From assembly GCF_000422865.1 (NCBI RefSeq), contig NZ_KE383936.1:62001-126000 (forward strand): DNA of 64,000 nucleotides, in the 5' to 3' direction. This document shows, piece by piece, positions 9,780-19,070 of the stretch. Position 1 is the stretch's first letter. The number at the start of each line of letters is the position of its first letter. The position numbers were made by a program, and so were the translations under genes. This DNA is from Oceanospirillum maris DSM 6286. Lineage in GTDB: Bacteria > Pseudomonadota > Gammaproteobacteria > Pseudomonadales > Halomonadaceae. The notes beneath the pieces were generated by a model that had not been told where the DNA came from, made no database searches, and saw nothing but the letters and a program-made list of their open reading frames with translations.

Positions 9780-11273
9780 TTAGGCGATATTAAGCTGTTG
9801 CATGTGGGTGTCGGTCATTTGATCGATATGGAACATAACCGCACTGCTGGCCTCTTCAGAACGTTCCATCGCTTTAACGATCTCGTCGCGAATATCAACA
9901 TGGGTATACCAATCTTGCTCGATGAGTGCGAGCGCTTCATGGATATTGCTATGAACGGCTTTATGAGGTGCTTCAAGGGATCTATAGGCTTGGCTGCTGG
10001 CAAATGACAGTTGAGTAGATTCTGTGTAATACCATTGCCCTAGCTGGCATTCGGTATGGTCCACTTGAGCCGCAGAGTAGTCTAGATCTTCATCCCGATT
10101 GCCAAGAATGACATAAGCATTTTGTTTATAAATAATGTGATCGAGCTTTAATAACGCGTGGTAAATCACTGTGGCAACGCCTTGTACTTGATTGGCTGAT
10201 TGCTCTGACGAATTAGCCAGTCGAGTGAAGCGTCCTTCAAATTGTTGCACCAAGGCTTCGATCTCCGATGTAACGCTCTGTGAGCGTGATGACATCTGAC
10301 TCACCTCGTCTACGCGTTGGCTAAAGCCTGACAGGATGGTATCGACATTTTCAGCCGCATCTTTAGTGCGTTGAGATAGCGCTTTGACCTCATCCGCTAC
10401 CACGGCAAAACCACGACCTTGTTCACCGGCTCGTGCGGCTTCGATAGAGGCGTTAAGTGCCAATAAGTTTGTTTGATCCGCAATCTCTTTAATGGTCATC
10501 AGAGAGTCGGCGACTTTGGCGCTATCATGGCTTAGTACTTGGACCACCTCTGTTGCTTGGTTAACCGTGTTTGCAATATCTTTAATGGCATTGCTGATCG
10601 TTTCAACATCGTTGAGGGAGGCTTTTGCATCGGAGGCATTTTGACTGGCGTTGTCACCAACGTGTCGAATTTCTTGGTCGATACGACTTAAATCATGCTG
10701 GGTTTGCTGAAGGTTTCTAATCAGGTTGCCGGTGTTTAAACCGTGCAGCTGAGAGGCAAGGCTATTGCTATTAAGCAACCTTTCATTTTCTTTCATCGCT
10801 TCAATCGATTGTGTAATCGAGCGTAATGAATCACCCATGCGCCCCGGTAACCCTGCACTAAGCGGTGGTCGATTGAAATTGCCTTGGGCAACTTGCTGAA
10901 AAGCAGTATCAACCTCTTTAAAGTAGCTCTCCGCTAGATCAAGCAGATCATTTAAGGCCCAAGCAACCTGACCCAATTCACCCAAACCTTTTGTATTGTG
11001 CACTCGGTGATGCAGTTCACCATCAATGCTGCTTGATAGTGTCGTTTGCAGTCGTTTGAGTGTTTCTATCATCCGAAAAGATTGAACAATATTCAGCGCT
11101 AAAATAATAGTGACGATCATACCGCCAGCAACATGCCAAAGATCCAGCCCGTACTGCCACGTTGAGTAGATAAACGTAGCCGTAATCACTGAATAAGAAA
11201 TTAAGCCGCCCCAAATAAATTGTGTCTTTAAAAAGGGGACTCCTCGGCTTGTCTCATTACGCACGTTGGCCAT
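9780..11273 (-). CDS. Membrane methyl-accepting chemotaxis protein with CZB domain (signalling half of a split Aer-like receptor)
   Basis: I start this 497-residue receptor at MANVRNETSRG, which has AAGGA eight bases upstream. A longer in-frame start 48 bases earlier lies deeper inside the PAS gene. Two hydrophobic segments at about residues 18-58 form a short membrane hairpin, as in Aer, and lead into a HAMP-like helix region. The receptor tip is intact ([33 protein letters not shown]). A C-terminal CZB domain follows: LDHIIYKQNAY, DHTECQLGQWYY, APHKAVHSN. The sensor is the PAS protein encoded by the overlapping upstream gene. Confidence 0.9.
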   Translation of the reverse strand: MANVRNETSRGVPFLKTQFIWGGLISYSVITATFIYSTWQYGLDLWHVAGGMIVTIILALNIVQSFRMIETLKRLQTTLSSSIDGELHHRVHNTKGLGELGQVAWALNDLLDLAESYFKEVDTAFQQVAQGNFNRPPLSAGLPGRMGDSLRSITQSIEAMKENERLLNSNSLASQLHGLNTGNLIRNLQQTQHDLSRIDQEIRHVGDNASQNASDAKASLNDVETISNAIKDIANTVNQATEVVQVLSHDSAKVADSLMTIKEIADQTNLLALNASIEAARAGEQGRGFAVVADEVKALSQRTKDAAENVDTILSGFSQRVDEVSQMSSRSQSVTSEIEALVQQFEGRFTRLANSSEQSANQVQGVATVIYHALLKLDHIIYKQNAYVILGNRDEDLDYSAAQVDHTECQLGQWYYTESTQLSFASSQAYRSLEAPHKAVHSNIHEALALIEQDWYTHVDIRDEIVKAMERSEEASSAVMFHIDQMTDTHMQQLNIA

Positions 11274-11844
11274 GGATAGTATCCTTTTGTTGGTTTGTGC
11301 TAGAGCCTTTAATTTGGCCATGCTGATAGAGGGTGATCATGGCTTGGTTGTAATCAACACCTTCCTGTTCAAGCCAATGACTTATCAATTGTACTGAACG
11401 CTCTAATGCCTCTGGGCCTTGATATTGAGCCTCAACATCCAACATGCGTTGGTATAACGGCTCAATAACATTGTGAATGACCTTTGGTAAAGGTTTTCGG
11501 CGAACAGAGTAATAACCTTGAACGGTGCCATTTGAGTCAACATCTTGGGTAATATTGGCGAAAACCCAATAAAAGGAACCATCAGTACAAAGATTCTTCA
11601 CAAAGCCGAAGAACTCTTCCCCTTGCTGTAAGGTCTTCCACATTAAGCGAAACACCCCTTTTGGCATATCAGGGTGACGAATGATGTTATGGGGTTTACC
11701 ACGTAACTCTTGTTCTGAAAAACCTGAAATAGCCATAAAAGCACGATTAGCGTATCGAATATTTCCTTTTAAGCAGGTTTTACTAATAATCAGGTCATTT
11801 TCTTCGAAAAAAAGCTCACTATTATTTGGAATTATTGAGGCCAT
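11257..11844 (-). CDS. PAS-domain sensor protein, partner of the downstream chemoreceptor
   Basis: A 195-residue soluble protein. Its N-terminal 120 residues are a PAS domain of the Aer type: an N-cap, IRYANRAFMAISGFSEQEL, then GKPHNIIRHPDMPK and WVFANITQDVD. In Aer this domain binds FAD and reports redox state. The C-terminal 70 residues are helical and unassigned. The gene overlaps the chemoreceptor gene by 17 bases, so the products should be made together and probably interact. It lies 90 bases after the MATE gene on the same strand. Confidence 0.88.
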   Translation of the reverse strand: MASIIPNNSELFFEENDLIISKTCLKGNIRYANRAFMAISGFSEQELRGKPHNIIRHPDMPKGVFRLMWKTLQQGEEFFGFVKNLCTDGSFYWVFANITQDVDSNGTVQGYYSVRRKPLPKVIHNVIEPLYQRMLDVEAQYQGPEALERSVQLISHWLEQEGVDYNQAMITLYQHGQIKGSSTNQQKDTIHGQRA

Positions 11845-11934
11845 GAAAAAGATTCTTATATTAAGTCGGTTCCCAGTATTATTGAACGAATGTATCGAAG
11901 TGTAAATAACCGTATTTTTTAAGGGTTTTTTGTC

Positions 11935-13365
11935 TCAATATTGGCATGGCTTGAGTTGCTGGAATAGCTTGAATCTTTTGAGTAACAGTAGACTGACACC
12001 TAGTACCAGTAATTCGCTGATTAGAGGGATAAACCAGATACTTTCTGTGCCCCACAATGAAGGGGCAATCATAAGTAGAATACCGACAAGGACGCCACCC
12101 CGCAGTATTGAAATTCCTCCAGCGAACATCGGCTGTTCCAATGCGGTAAAAAATCCAGCGATGACGACATTTAACCCCATCAGAATAAAGCTAAGACAGA
12201 ATAGGGTCATTAACTGGTGCGACAGTAAAATTAAATGAGCATCATCAAGGAATAGCCCAGCTACTGACGCACCAAAGAAATATATTAAACCATAAGCAAA
12301 TAACCCTAGGCCTAAAGCCCCAAACAGCGTTAAGCGTAGTAGCTGTTGTAGTGCTATTTGTGTGGCGCGAGCAGAATGTTTACTTTGGCCGTTCAGAAAG
12401 CTTACTAAAGGTTGCATACCTTGAGTTAAGCCCAAAAAGGTTTGTAGCATCATAATGCTGATATAACCAATCACGCTAAATGCTGCTAATGCCGGTACGC
12501 CCATATAAATAGCAATAGCATTATTAAAGGCGAGTAAAATTAACCCCATGGACATTTCCGTAATACCATCGGGTAACCCGATACGAACAAAGCCTTTTAG
12601 TTGTAACCATGACGGCTTTACGGCAATCAGCCTTAAAGTGCCTCGACTGCGCATAAAGCCCAGAAAATGTAGCAGTAAAAAAGAGAGGCTGACCGATTGT
12701 GCAATGCCTGTGGCTAATGCTGCGCCGGTTAAACCCATATCCCATTCGATAATAAACAGGTAATCCAACAGGATATTTGTCATTGCCGCCATGCAGATCG
12801 CCAGTAACTCACGGCCAGGAAAGCCATCGGCCTTACAAAAAACTTCTAAGGCGTAGGAAACCAGATACGCGGTGTTAAAAAATAGCAGCACGCAGAGGTA
12901 TTCACTAACATGGTCGATCATCGCTCCCCGTGCGCCCAATAGCCATGCGATATCTTCCAAGAAAATAAAGCTTAGAGAGCAAGCAACAAGCCCAAAGCCG
13001 AACAAACTATATACAGCGGTAGAGAAAATTCGATTGCCCTTCTCATATTGACCGGCCCCTCGTTGAACTCCAGCCGCTGTTGCTGCGCCAATACTGACAA
13101 TTATCGAGACGGCGAACAGAATCCCTACAAAGGGTAAGCTCAGGTTAACTGCGGCCAATGCTTCTGCCCCAACCACTTGACCGACAAAGATACCATCAAT
13201 AATACCGTACAGACTGAATACCCATACTGATGCAATGGAAGGTAGCGCAAAACGGATTAAGGTTTTCCCCACATGATGGTTGATGGGGTGGGTATTAGGG
13301 GCGGCACTCGAATCAGTGCTAGGACGAGCACTAGGGTGAGCACGAGATTGTGAATGTGACAGCAT
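11935..13365 (-). CDS. MATE-family multidrug/cation efflux transporter
   Basis: A 476-residue inner-membrane protein with about twelve hydrophobic segments in two related halves, typical of MATE exporters driven by Na+ or H+. Recognisable features are the N-terminal ALPSIASVWVFSLYGIIDGIFVG segment region and the second-half start GLPDGITEMSMGL. A Ser/Ala/Pro-rich leader of about 30 residues precedes the first membrane segment. It is divergent from a MerR-family gene with a GyrI-like domain, and a MerR-type promoter (19-base spacer) precedes it. Drug-induced expression is therefore likely. The substrate cannot be read from the sequence. Confidence 0.88.
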   Translation of the reverse strand: MLSHSQSRAHPSARPSTDSSAAPNTHPINHHVGKTLIRFALPSIASVWVFSLYGIIDGIFVGQVVGAEALAAVNLSLPFVGILFAVSIIVSIGAATAAGVQRGAGQYEKGNRIFSTAVYSLFGFGLVACSLSFIFLEDIAWLLGARGAMIDHVSEYLCVLLFFNTAYLVSYALEVFCKADGFPGRELLAICMAAMTNILLDYLFIIEWDMGLTGAALATGIAQSVSLSFLLLHFLGFMRSRGTLRLIAVKPSWLQLKGFVRIGLPDGITEMSMGLILLAFNNAIAIYMGVPALAAFSVIGYISIMMLQTFLGLTQGMQPLVSFLNGQSKHSARATQIALQQLLRLTLFGALGLGLFAYGLIYFFGASVAGLFLDDAHLILLSHQLMTLFCLSFILMGLNVVIAGFFTALEQPMFAGGISILRGGVLVGILLMIAPSLWGTESIWFIPLISELLVLGVSLLLLKRFKLFQQLKPCQY

Positions 13366-13396
13366 GATGCCTCTCCTTGCTTTAGCATAGCGTTGC

Positions 13397-13427
13397 AGTC
13401 TAAAGTCTCAGTCTATTACAGAGTCAA
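13397..13427 (-). promoter_or_regulatory. Predicted MerR-type promoter of the MATE gene
   Basis: On the minus strand TTGACT (13427-13422) and TAGACT (13402-13397) are separated by exactly 19 bases, the lengthened spacer typical of promoters activated by MerR proteins. AGTCT occurs three times at 7-base intervals across 13397-13415. The distance to the MATE start fits a promoter. Confidence 0.5.
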
Positions 13428-13458
13428 CCATTGCTAAGCATTCGAGTAGGAAAAAAAG

Positions 13459-14274
13459 ATGAAGCTATATCGCATTGGGCAGGTCAGTAAGCTCTATGGC
13501 ATTAGTGTTGAAACCCTAAGGCACTACGAAAAGCTCGGCTTATTGCTGCCGTCTAAAGTCACTGACAGTGGTTATCGTTATTATGACAGCCGTCAGATTT
13601 GGAAGCTGAACCTGATTCGTACCTTGCGCAAATTAGACCTAGGCTTATCTGATATTGCCCATTTTATTCAAGATCGGACTCTTGATAGCAGCGCTGCGCT
13701 GTTAAATCTTCAGCTAGAGACCATCGCTAAGAAAAAGAGTGAGCTAGAACAGCTAGAGCAAGAACTCAAGCATCGCCAGGCTTATTTAGAAAAGGCCCGA
13801 GCTATTAATGAAGCGTCAGAAATCCGGCGGCAAGTTCTGCCTGAACGTAAGGCCAGAATCCTACCGGCTAAAACCTCTAACCTCTGGGAGGTTGATCGGA
13901 TTCATAAAGAGATAGAGAGCCAGATGACCGACCAAAAAATAGCTTACTTTGCCTGGGGTAAAGCTGGGGTGTTGGTTGGGCAGGCGGCACTAGAGCAGGG
14001 CGAATATCATACCTATAAACAGGTCTTTATTTTCGATGAAGAGGGTGACGACCAACTAACAGGGGGGGATTATCTTTGTCTGTATTACCGAGGTGAAAGC
14101 CCTGAGGTTATCGCCCAGCAGTATCAGCGCTTACGGGACTATATGAACAGGTATCAGCTTGAGGCCGCAGGCCCCGCCCTAGAAATTTACAAACTGGATA
14201 TCCATGAAACAGATCGGCAAGAAGAGTACCTTACCGAGATTCAAATCCCATATCGAACATCGCCGGATAAATGA
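13459..14274 (+). CDS. MerR-family transcriptional regulator with GyrI-like effector domain
   Basis: A 271-residue regulator. The N-terminal MerR helix-turn-helix is clear: YRIGQVSKLYGISVETLRHY followed by EKLGLLLPSKVTDSGYRYYD. A coiled dimerisation helix spans about residues 75-115. The C-terminal half resembles the GyrI-like/BmrR ligand pocket that binds cationic drugs (YFAWGKAGVLVGQAAL, YLCLYYRGE). AGGAAAAAAAG precedes the ATG. It is divergent from the MATE exporter, so it most likely activates that exporter when a substrate binds, as BmrR and BltR do; the specific ligand is unknown. Confidence 0.87.
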   Translation: MKLYRIGQVSKLYGISVETLRHYEKLGLLLPSKVTDSGYRYYDSRQIWKLNLIRTLRKLDLGLSDIAHFIQDRTLDSSAALLNLQLETIAKKKSELEQLEQELKHRQAYLEKARAINEASEIRRQVLPERKARILPAKTSNLWEVDRIHKEIESQMTDQKIAYFAWGKAGVLVGQAALEQGEYHTYKQVFIFDEEGDDQLTGGDYLCLYYRGESPEVIAQQYQRLRDYMNRYQLEAAGPALEIYKLDIHETDRQEEYLTEIQIPYRTSPDK

Positions 14275-14302
14275 CCATAGAGACACACTAAAGGTGGCCC
14301 TT

Positions 14303-14812
14303 ATGCCCTCGCAAACTTATTTAAAAGGTTACTCAGAGACAATACAGCAACAGGTACAGCAGCTGATTGAGCAAGGTAAACTAAAGTCATATCTGTTACA
14401 GCGCTATCCACAGACCCATGATATTGCCAGTAATGAGCGCCTGTATGAGTTCACCATCGGATTAAAGCAGCGCTATATGAAGAAAGCGCCGCCGCTGAAA
14501 AAAGTCTGCTTTGATCCTAAGGTTAGCGTTATTCATCATGCCCTTGGCTTAAATGCCCATATTACACGGGCCCACGGCGGCAAGTTAAAAGCCAGCCACG
14601 AAATCCGTATCGATCCTTGTTTTAAAAAGTGCCCCGAAGATTTTTTACAGATGATCCTTGTTCACGAACTGGCCCATTTAAAGGAACGGGATCACAACAA
14701 AGGTTTTTACCAGCTGTGTCAGCATATGCTGCCAGATTACTTTCAGTTAGAGTTAGATCTTCGGCTGATGCTGACATGGCAAAAGTTGGAGCAAAAAGCG
14801 TTGTACTCATAG
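14303..14812 (+). CDS. YgjP/SprT-like zinc metallopeptidase-domain protein
   Basis: A 169-residue protein with a zinc-peptidase signature LVHELAHLKERDHNKGFYQL: HELAH supplies two histidines and the catalytic Glu, and the downstream His in RDHNKGF is the probable third ligand. This is the YgjP-like (DUF45/M48-type) arrangement; no membrane anchor is present. I chose the ATG at 14303, which has AAGGTGG seven bases upstream, over an in-frame ATG 99 bases earlier inside the MerR gene. It begins 28 bases after merR ends and could share its transcript. Confidence 0.82.
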   Translation: MPSQTYLKGYSETIQQQVQQLIEQGKLKSYLLQRYPQTHDIASNERLYEFTIGLKQRYMKKAPPLKKVCFDPKVSVIHHALGLNAHITRAHGGKLKASHEIRIDPCFKKCPEDFLQMILVHELAHLKERDHNKGFYQLCQHMLPDYFQLELDLRLMLTWQKLEQKALYS

Positions 14813-14846
14813 CTTGTTTTTTTCTCGCCATTGAAAGGGTTTTGCC

Positions 14847-15500
14847 ATGAAACGATCAATTTTAGCCTATTTAATACGTTGCTTATTAATCCCTGTTTTT
14901 ATCTTTATCAGCCCAAATGTTAGCGCAGAGGGGGGGAACCGTAACGTCGTAGGAAATATTGATGGCCTCCAAGGAAAGCCGCACCTTATACGAGGTGATC
15001 GACGCATCACCGTCGATCACAATACCCTTGTGCAAACGGGTGATCGCCTTGTGACACCGAAAGGTAGCCGGTTAAGTCTGAGGTTTAATGATAACACCCG
15101 AGTCAATTTGGGTGAGACGACTCAGTTTGAGATTAAGCGTTATCAATTTGATCAAAAAGCAGGTACGTCAGATGCTCAGTTTAAGTTGCTCAAAGGCGCA
15201 TTTAGGGCAATAACTGGAGCGATAGGTAAGCAAAAGAATCCTAAGTTTGAGGTTGAAACATCCGTCGCTACAATTGGGATACGGGGCACCGATTTTTTAG
15301 CGGGTTTTATCTTTTCTGAAAATCTTGATGTGGCTATGATCTCGGGAAAAGGCGTTTATATCCTAAATACTCAAGGGCAGGTTGAGATCGATCAGGCAGG
15401 GCAAGGTACTACGGTAAAAGCAGATCAAATACCGGCAAGCGTTAAAATATGGCCTAAGGAAAAATTAGAAAAAGCATTGGCAGCAACGGCGTTGAAGTAA
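14847..15500 (+). CDS. FecR-domain periplasmic protein
   Basis: A 217-residue protein with a signal peptide (MKRSILAYLIRCLLIPVFIFI..., cleavage likely after NVSA). The mature part is a FecR domain: HNTLVQTGDRLVTPKGSRLSLRF, NTRVNLGETTQFEIKRY, and FEVETSVATIGIRGTDF, the conserved 'T....A.IGVRGTDF' block. Such stand-alone FecR-domain proteins are exported and of unknown role; unlike true FecR it has no anti-sigma N-terminal tail, and there is no sigma or TonB-receptor gene nearby. Spacing after the metallopeptidase is short (34 bases). Confidence 0.82.
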   Translation: MKRSILAYLIRCLLIPVFIFISPNVSAEGGNRNVVGNIDGLQGKPHLIRGDRRITVDHNTLVQTGDRLVTPKGSRLSLRFNDNTRVNLGETTQFEIKRYQFDQKAGTSDAQFKLLKGAFRAITGAIGKQKNPKFEVETSVATIGIRGTDFLAGFIFSENLDVAMISGKGVYILNTQGQVEIDQAGQGTTVKADQIPASVKIWPKEKLEKALAATALK

Positions 15501-15632
15501 ATCGTTAACGCAGTAAGTACAGCGACTTTCCATTGATTCTAACGCCTGATTGGCAGGTATATGCATGGTATGCATGACGTGATTCGTCATGCATCCACAC
15601 AGATTCTGACTAGGCATAAGCGTGGTCGATGA

Positions 15633-16490
<858 letters not shown>

Positions 16491-16637
16491 TCACTCATTA
16501 GGATAAAAAACTGCAAACATTATAAAGATAAATGACAATAAAAGCAGCGACTAGGACATAGCATACTGCCTGCGTAAAAGAACAGGATCAGGTAGACTGT
16601 AGCCCATTATTTATTGCGGCTAGAAATAGAGTAAAAA

Positions 16638-17183
16638 ATGTCCCAAGATATCTGGTTACCTGATGGGATCCGTAGGCCTTCGCCTAATTTTAATCTTCGT
16701 CCAGATCCACTTATGGTCGATCTGCTGGTGATTCATAATATCAGTTTACCGCCAGGGCAATTTGGCGGAGATGACATCGAACGATTTTTTACGAATTGCC
16801 TCGATCACTCGCGCCATCCTTTTTTTAAGGAGATCGAAGGCCTTGAGGTATCTGCCCACGCCTTAATTCACCGTGATGGGCGTGTTACTCAATTTGTCCC
16901 GCTCAACAAAAGAGCGTGGCACGCAGGGCGATCAGTGTTTCAAGGGCGGGAAAACTGTAACGATTTTTCCATCGGTATCGAGCTAGAAGGTTCAGATAAT
17001 TGCCCATATAGCCCGCAACAGTACCAAAGCTTGGCTCAGGTCACTTGTGAGATTTGTGACTATTACCCTAAGATTACAACGGATAGAATAGTGGGGCACA
17101 GTGATATAGCGCCAGGACGGAAGACTGACCCTGGCCCAGCATTTGACTGGGTGCGCTATCGGAATAGTGTTGCTAGCTCATAG
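16638..17183 (+). CDS. ampD: 1,6-anhydro-N-acetylmuramyl-L-alanine amidase
   Basis: Cytoplasmic zinc amidase that removes the peptide from anhydromuropeptides during cell-wall recycling; its loss in many gammaproteobacteria induces AmpC beta-lactamase. The 181-residue protein carries the zinc ligands His33 (LVIHNIS), His154 and Asp164 (GHSDIAPGRKTDPGP). The central SAHALIHRDGRVTQFVPLNKRAWHAG stretch region is typical of amidase_2 enzymes. It is followed closely by ampE. Confidence 0.95.
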   Translation: MSQDIWLPDGIRRPSPNFNLRPDPLMVDLLVIHNISLPPGQFGGDDIERFFTNCLDHSRHPFFKEIEGLEVSAHALIHRDGRVTQFVPLNKRAWHAGRSVFQGRENCNDFSIGIELEGSDNCPYSPQQYQSLAQVTCEICDYYPKITTDRIVGHSDIAPGRKTDPGPAFDWVRYRNSVASS

Positions 17184-17215
17184 ATAGGCATAGCAAAAAG
17201 AAAGTAGAGGAAGGC

Positions 17216-18121
17216 ATGGACTTCATCGTTTTAATTACTACATTAATATTGAGAGCTATTTTTGGCTTGGTACCTAGTGGACACGCGGACTCTTGGGTGC
17301 ATAGTCTAAAAATGAAGTTCTGCAAGAAAGATGTAAAACGTGCTCGCCATCTTTATGAAGCTGAATATGGAGATACTGATGGTTGCTCAGGCTATTCTCG
17401 GCAGATGCCTGATGCATTAATATTTTTCCTCACGGTGATTTTTCCCGTATTAGCGCTTTATGTTTTTATCAATAGCCTGGATGGCATTGCCTTAGGCTTA
17501 CCTGTTTTTATCATTTCTGTAGCAATACTTCTTTACAGCCTAGGTCGAAAAGACAGTATCGACTGGTTTCGAAAGTTTAATGAATCATGCAACAGAGGCG
17601 ATACACAAGGTGCCTTTATATATGTATCTAAGGCTCTGAAAGAGGAAGGAAATGGTAGTGATGACACCTATTTCAATGCTCTTGTCCATATGATAAAAAC
17701 GGTCGTACAAGATTTTTTTGTAATAATATTTTTGTTTTTCTTAATTGGAATAGAAGGTGCTTTTTTTTCAAGGCTTTTATTCTTATTCAGTAAGAACCAT
17801 CGATTTTTTGTTAAAGATTTTTGCATATCAGAGTTTCTTAAAAATATTTTAGAATGGGTTCCTATAAGAATTTTATTTGTCTGTATGTTGCTTTCAGATG
17901 GTATTAAATATTTTTATAATAATTTAATTTTATCTAAATTTTCCATTTTGAATAGTAATGATTTTATCAGTGGGATGCTAAAAGGATCTTTTGATAAGGA
18001 TTGCTCAAATTTGAACGACCATTCAAATGAAAGTGTGGATAAATTATTTTTCCAAATCGAAAAAAGTAAAGTTATATTTATCATTATACTTTCTTTGTTT
18101 GTTGTTCTAGGATTTTTATAG
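17216..18121 (+). CDS. ampE: AmpE-like inner-membrane protein
   Basis: A 301-residue membrane protein in the standard ampD-ampE order; AmpE is implicated in sensing for beta-lactamase control. Hydrophobic segments are at about 1-17, 60-82, 88-106, 160-185 and 285-301. The family pattern GxxGAxxxRL appears as GIEGAFFSRLLFLFS, and 'L.W.P.R.L' as ILEWVPIRILFV. The first half has the base composition of its neighbours, whereas the 3' half is markedly AT-rich, like the polysaccharide cluster that follows. It is somewhat longer than usual. AGAGGAAGG precedes the ATG. Confidence 0.8.
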   Translation: MDFIVLITTLILRAIFGLVPSGHADSWVHSLKMKFCKKDVKRARHLYEAEYGDTDGCSGYSRQMPDALIFFLTVIFPVLALYVFINSLDGIALGLPVFIISVAILLYSLGRKDSIDWFRKFNESCNRGDTQGAFIYVSKALKEEGNGSDDTYFNALVHMIKTVVQDFFVIIFLFFLIGIEGAFFSRLLFLFSKNHRFFVKDFCISEFLKNILEWVPIRILFVCMLLSDGIKYFYNNLILSKFSILNSNDFISGMLKGSFDKDCSNLNDHSNESVDKLFFQIEKSKVIFIIILSLFVVLGFL

Positions 18122-18129
18122 GTTTATAT

Positions 18130-19023
18130 ATGAATGTTTTGATTGTTGGTTCTACAGGGCAAGTGGGCTCAGAGCTTATAAAGCTAGCACCCGATTATTT
18201 TAATGTTATAGCGCCTACTTCATCTGAATTAGATGTGACAGATAAAGGATCAGTTGATGATTACTTTGTTGAATTTAACCCATTTATAGTTATTAACGCA
18301 TCTGCCTATACTGCAGTTGATAAGGCTGAAACAGAAGCTGATAAAGCGTTTAGCATTAATGATAACGGTGTTAAAAATATAGCAATAGCTGCAGGAGCAC
18401 GTGGAATCCCAGTATTCCATATCTCTACCGACTATGTTTTTTGTGGTAAAAAAGAGACGCCTTATACTGAGAGTGATGCCACGAACCCTATTGGTGTTTA
18501 TGGTGCATCAAAATTGGCAGGAGAAAAAGCCTTAACGGAATTTTGCGATAAGCATATTATCCTGCGCACTAGTTGGGTATTCAGTTCTAGTGGCAACAAT
18601 TTTGTTAAAACGATGCTGCGCCTTGGTAGAGATAGGTCTGAAATAAGTGTTGTGTCTGATCAGTTTGGCTGCCCAACGAGTGCAGCGAGCATAGCAAAAG
18701 CTTTGTGGGCCTTTGGCTGTCTTCTTTATAAATATGATAGTACGAGTACTAAAGAAGATTTCCCATGGGGGCTTTATCACTATAGTAATAAACCTTCATG
18801 TAGTTGGTACGACTTTGCTCAAGAGATATTCAAACAATCGAAACAATTAGGTTTGTTGGAACATGAACCAGGTTTAAAAGGCATTTCAACGAGTGAGTAT
18901 CCTACACTAGCCAAAAGACCTAATTTCTCTATTCTAGACTGTGAGAAAATAAAGAATCTAGGGTTTGTAGATATACCTGAGTGGCAAAGTGAATTGAATG
19001 ATGTTCTTTCTGATCTTATTTAA
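18130..19023 (+). CDS. rmlD: dTDP-4-dehydrorhamnose reductase
   Basis: Last step of dTDP-L-rhamnose synthesis (NADPH reduction of dTDP-6-deoxy-L-lyxo-4-hexulose). The 297-residue extended SDR protein has the nucleotide motif GSTGQVGSEL, NASAYTAVDKAE, HISTDYVF with the catalytic Thr/Ser region, and the YGASKLAGE active-site Tyr and Lys. It starts 8 bases after ampE. rmlA, rmlB and rmlC are not in the window, so the pathway must be completed elsewhere or the gene is an orphan. Composition is AT-rich. Confidence 0.9.
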   Translation: MNVLIVGSTGQVGSELIKLAPDYFNVIAPTSSELDVTDKGSVDDYFVEFNPFIVINASAYTAVDKAETEADKAFSINDNGVKNIAIAAGARGIPVFHISTDYVFCGKKETPYTESDATNPIGVYGASKLAGEKALTEFCDKHIILRTSWVFSSSGNNFVKTMLRLGRDRSEISVVSDQFGCPTSAASIAKALWAFGCLLYKYDSTSTKEDFPWGLYHYSNKPSCSWYDFAQEIFKQSKQLGLLEHEPGLKGISTSEYPTLAKRPNFSILDCEKIKNLGFVDIPEWQSELNDVLSDLI

Positions 19024-19070
19024 TACGTTGATGACAGGTTTAGCACTTAGCTTTTTCGGGGTTTAATTTA

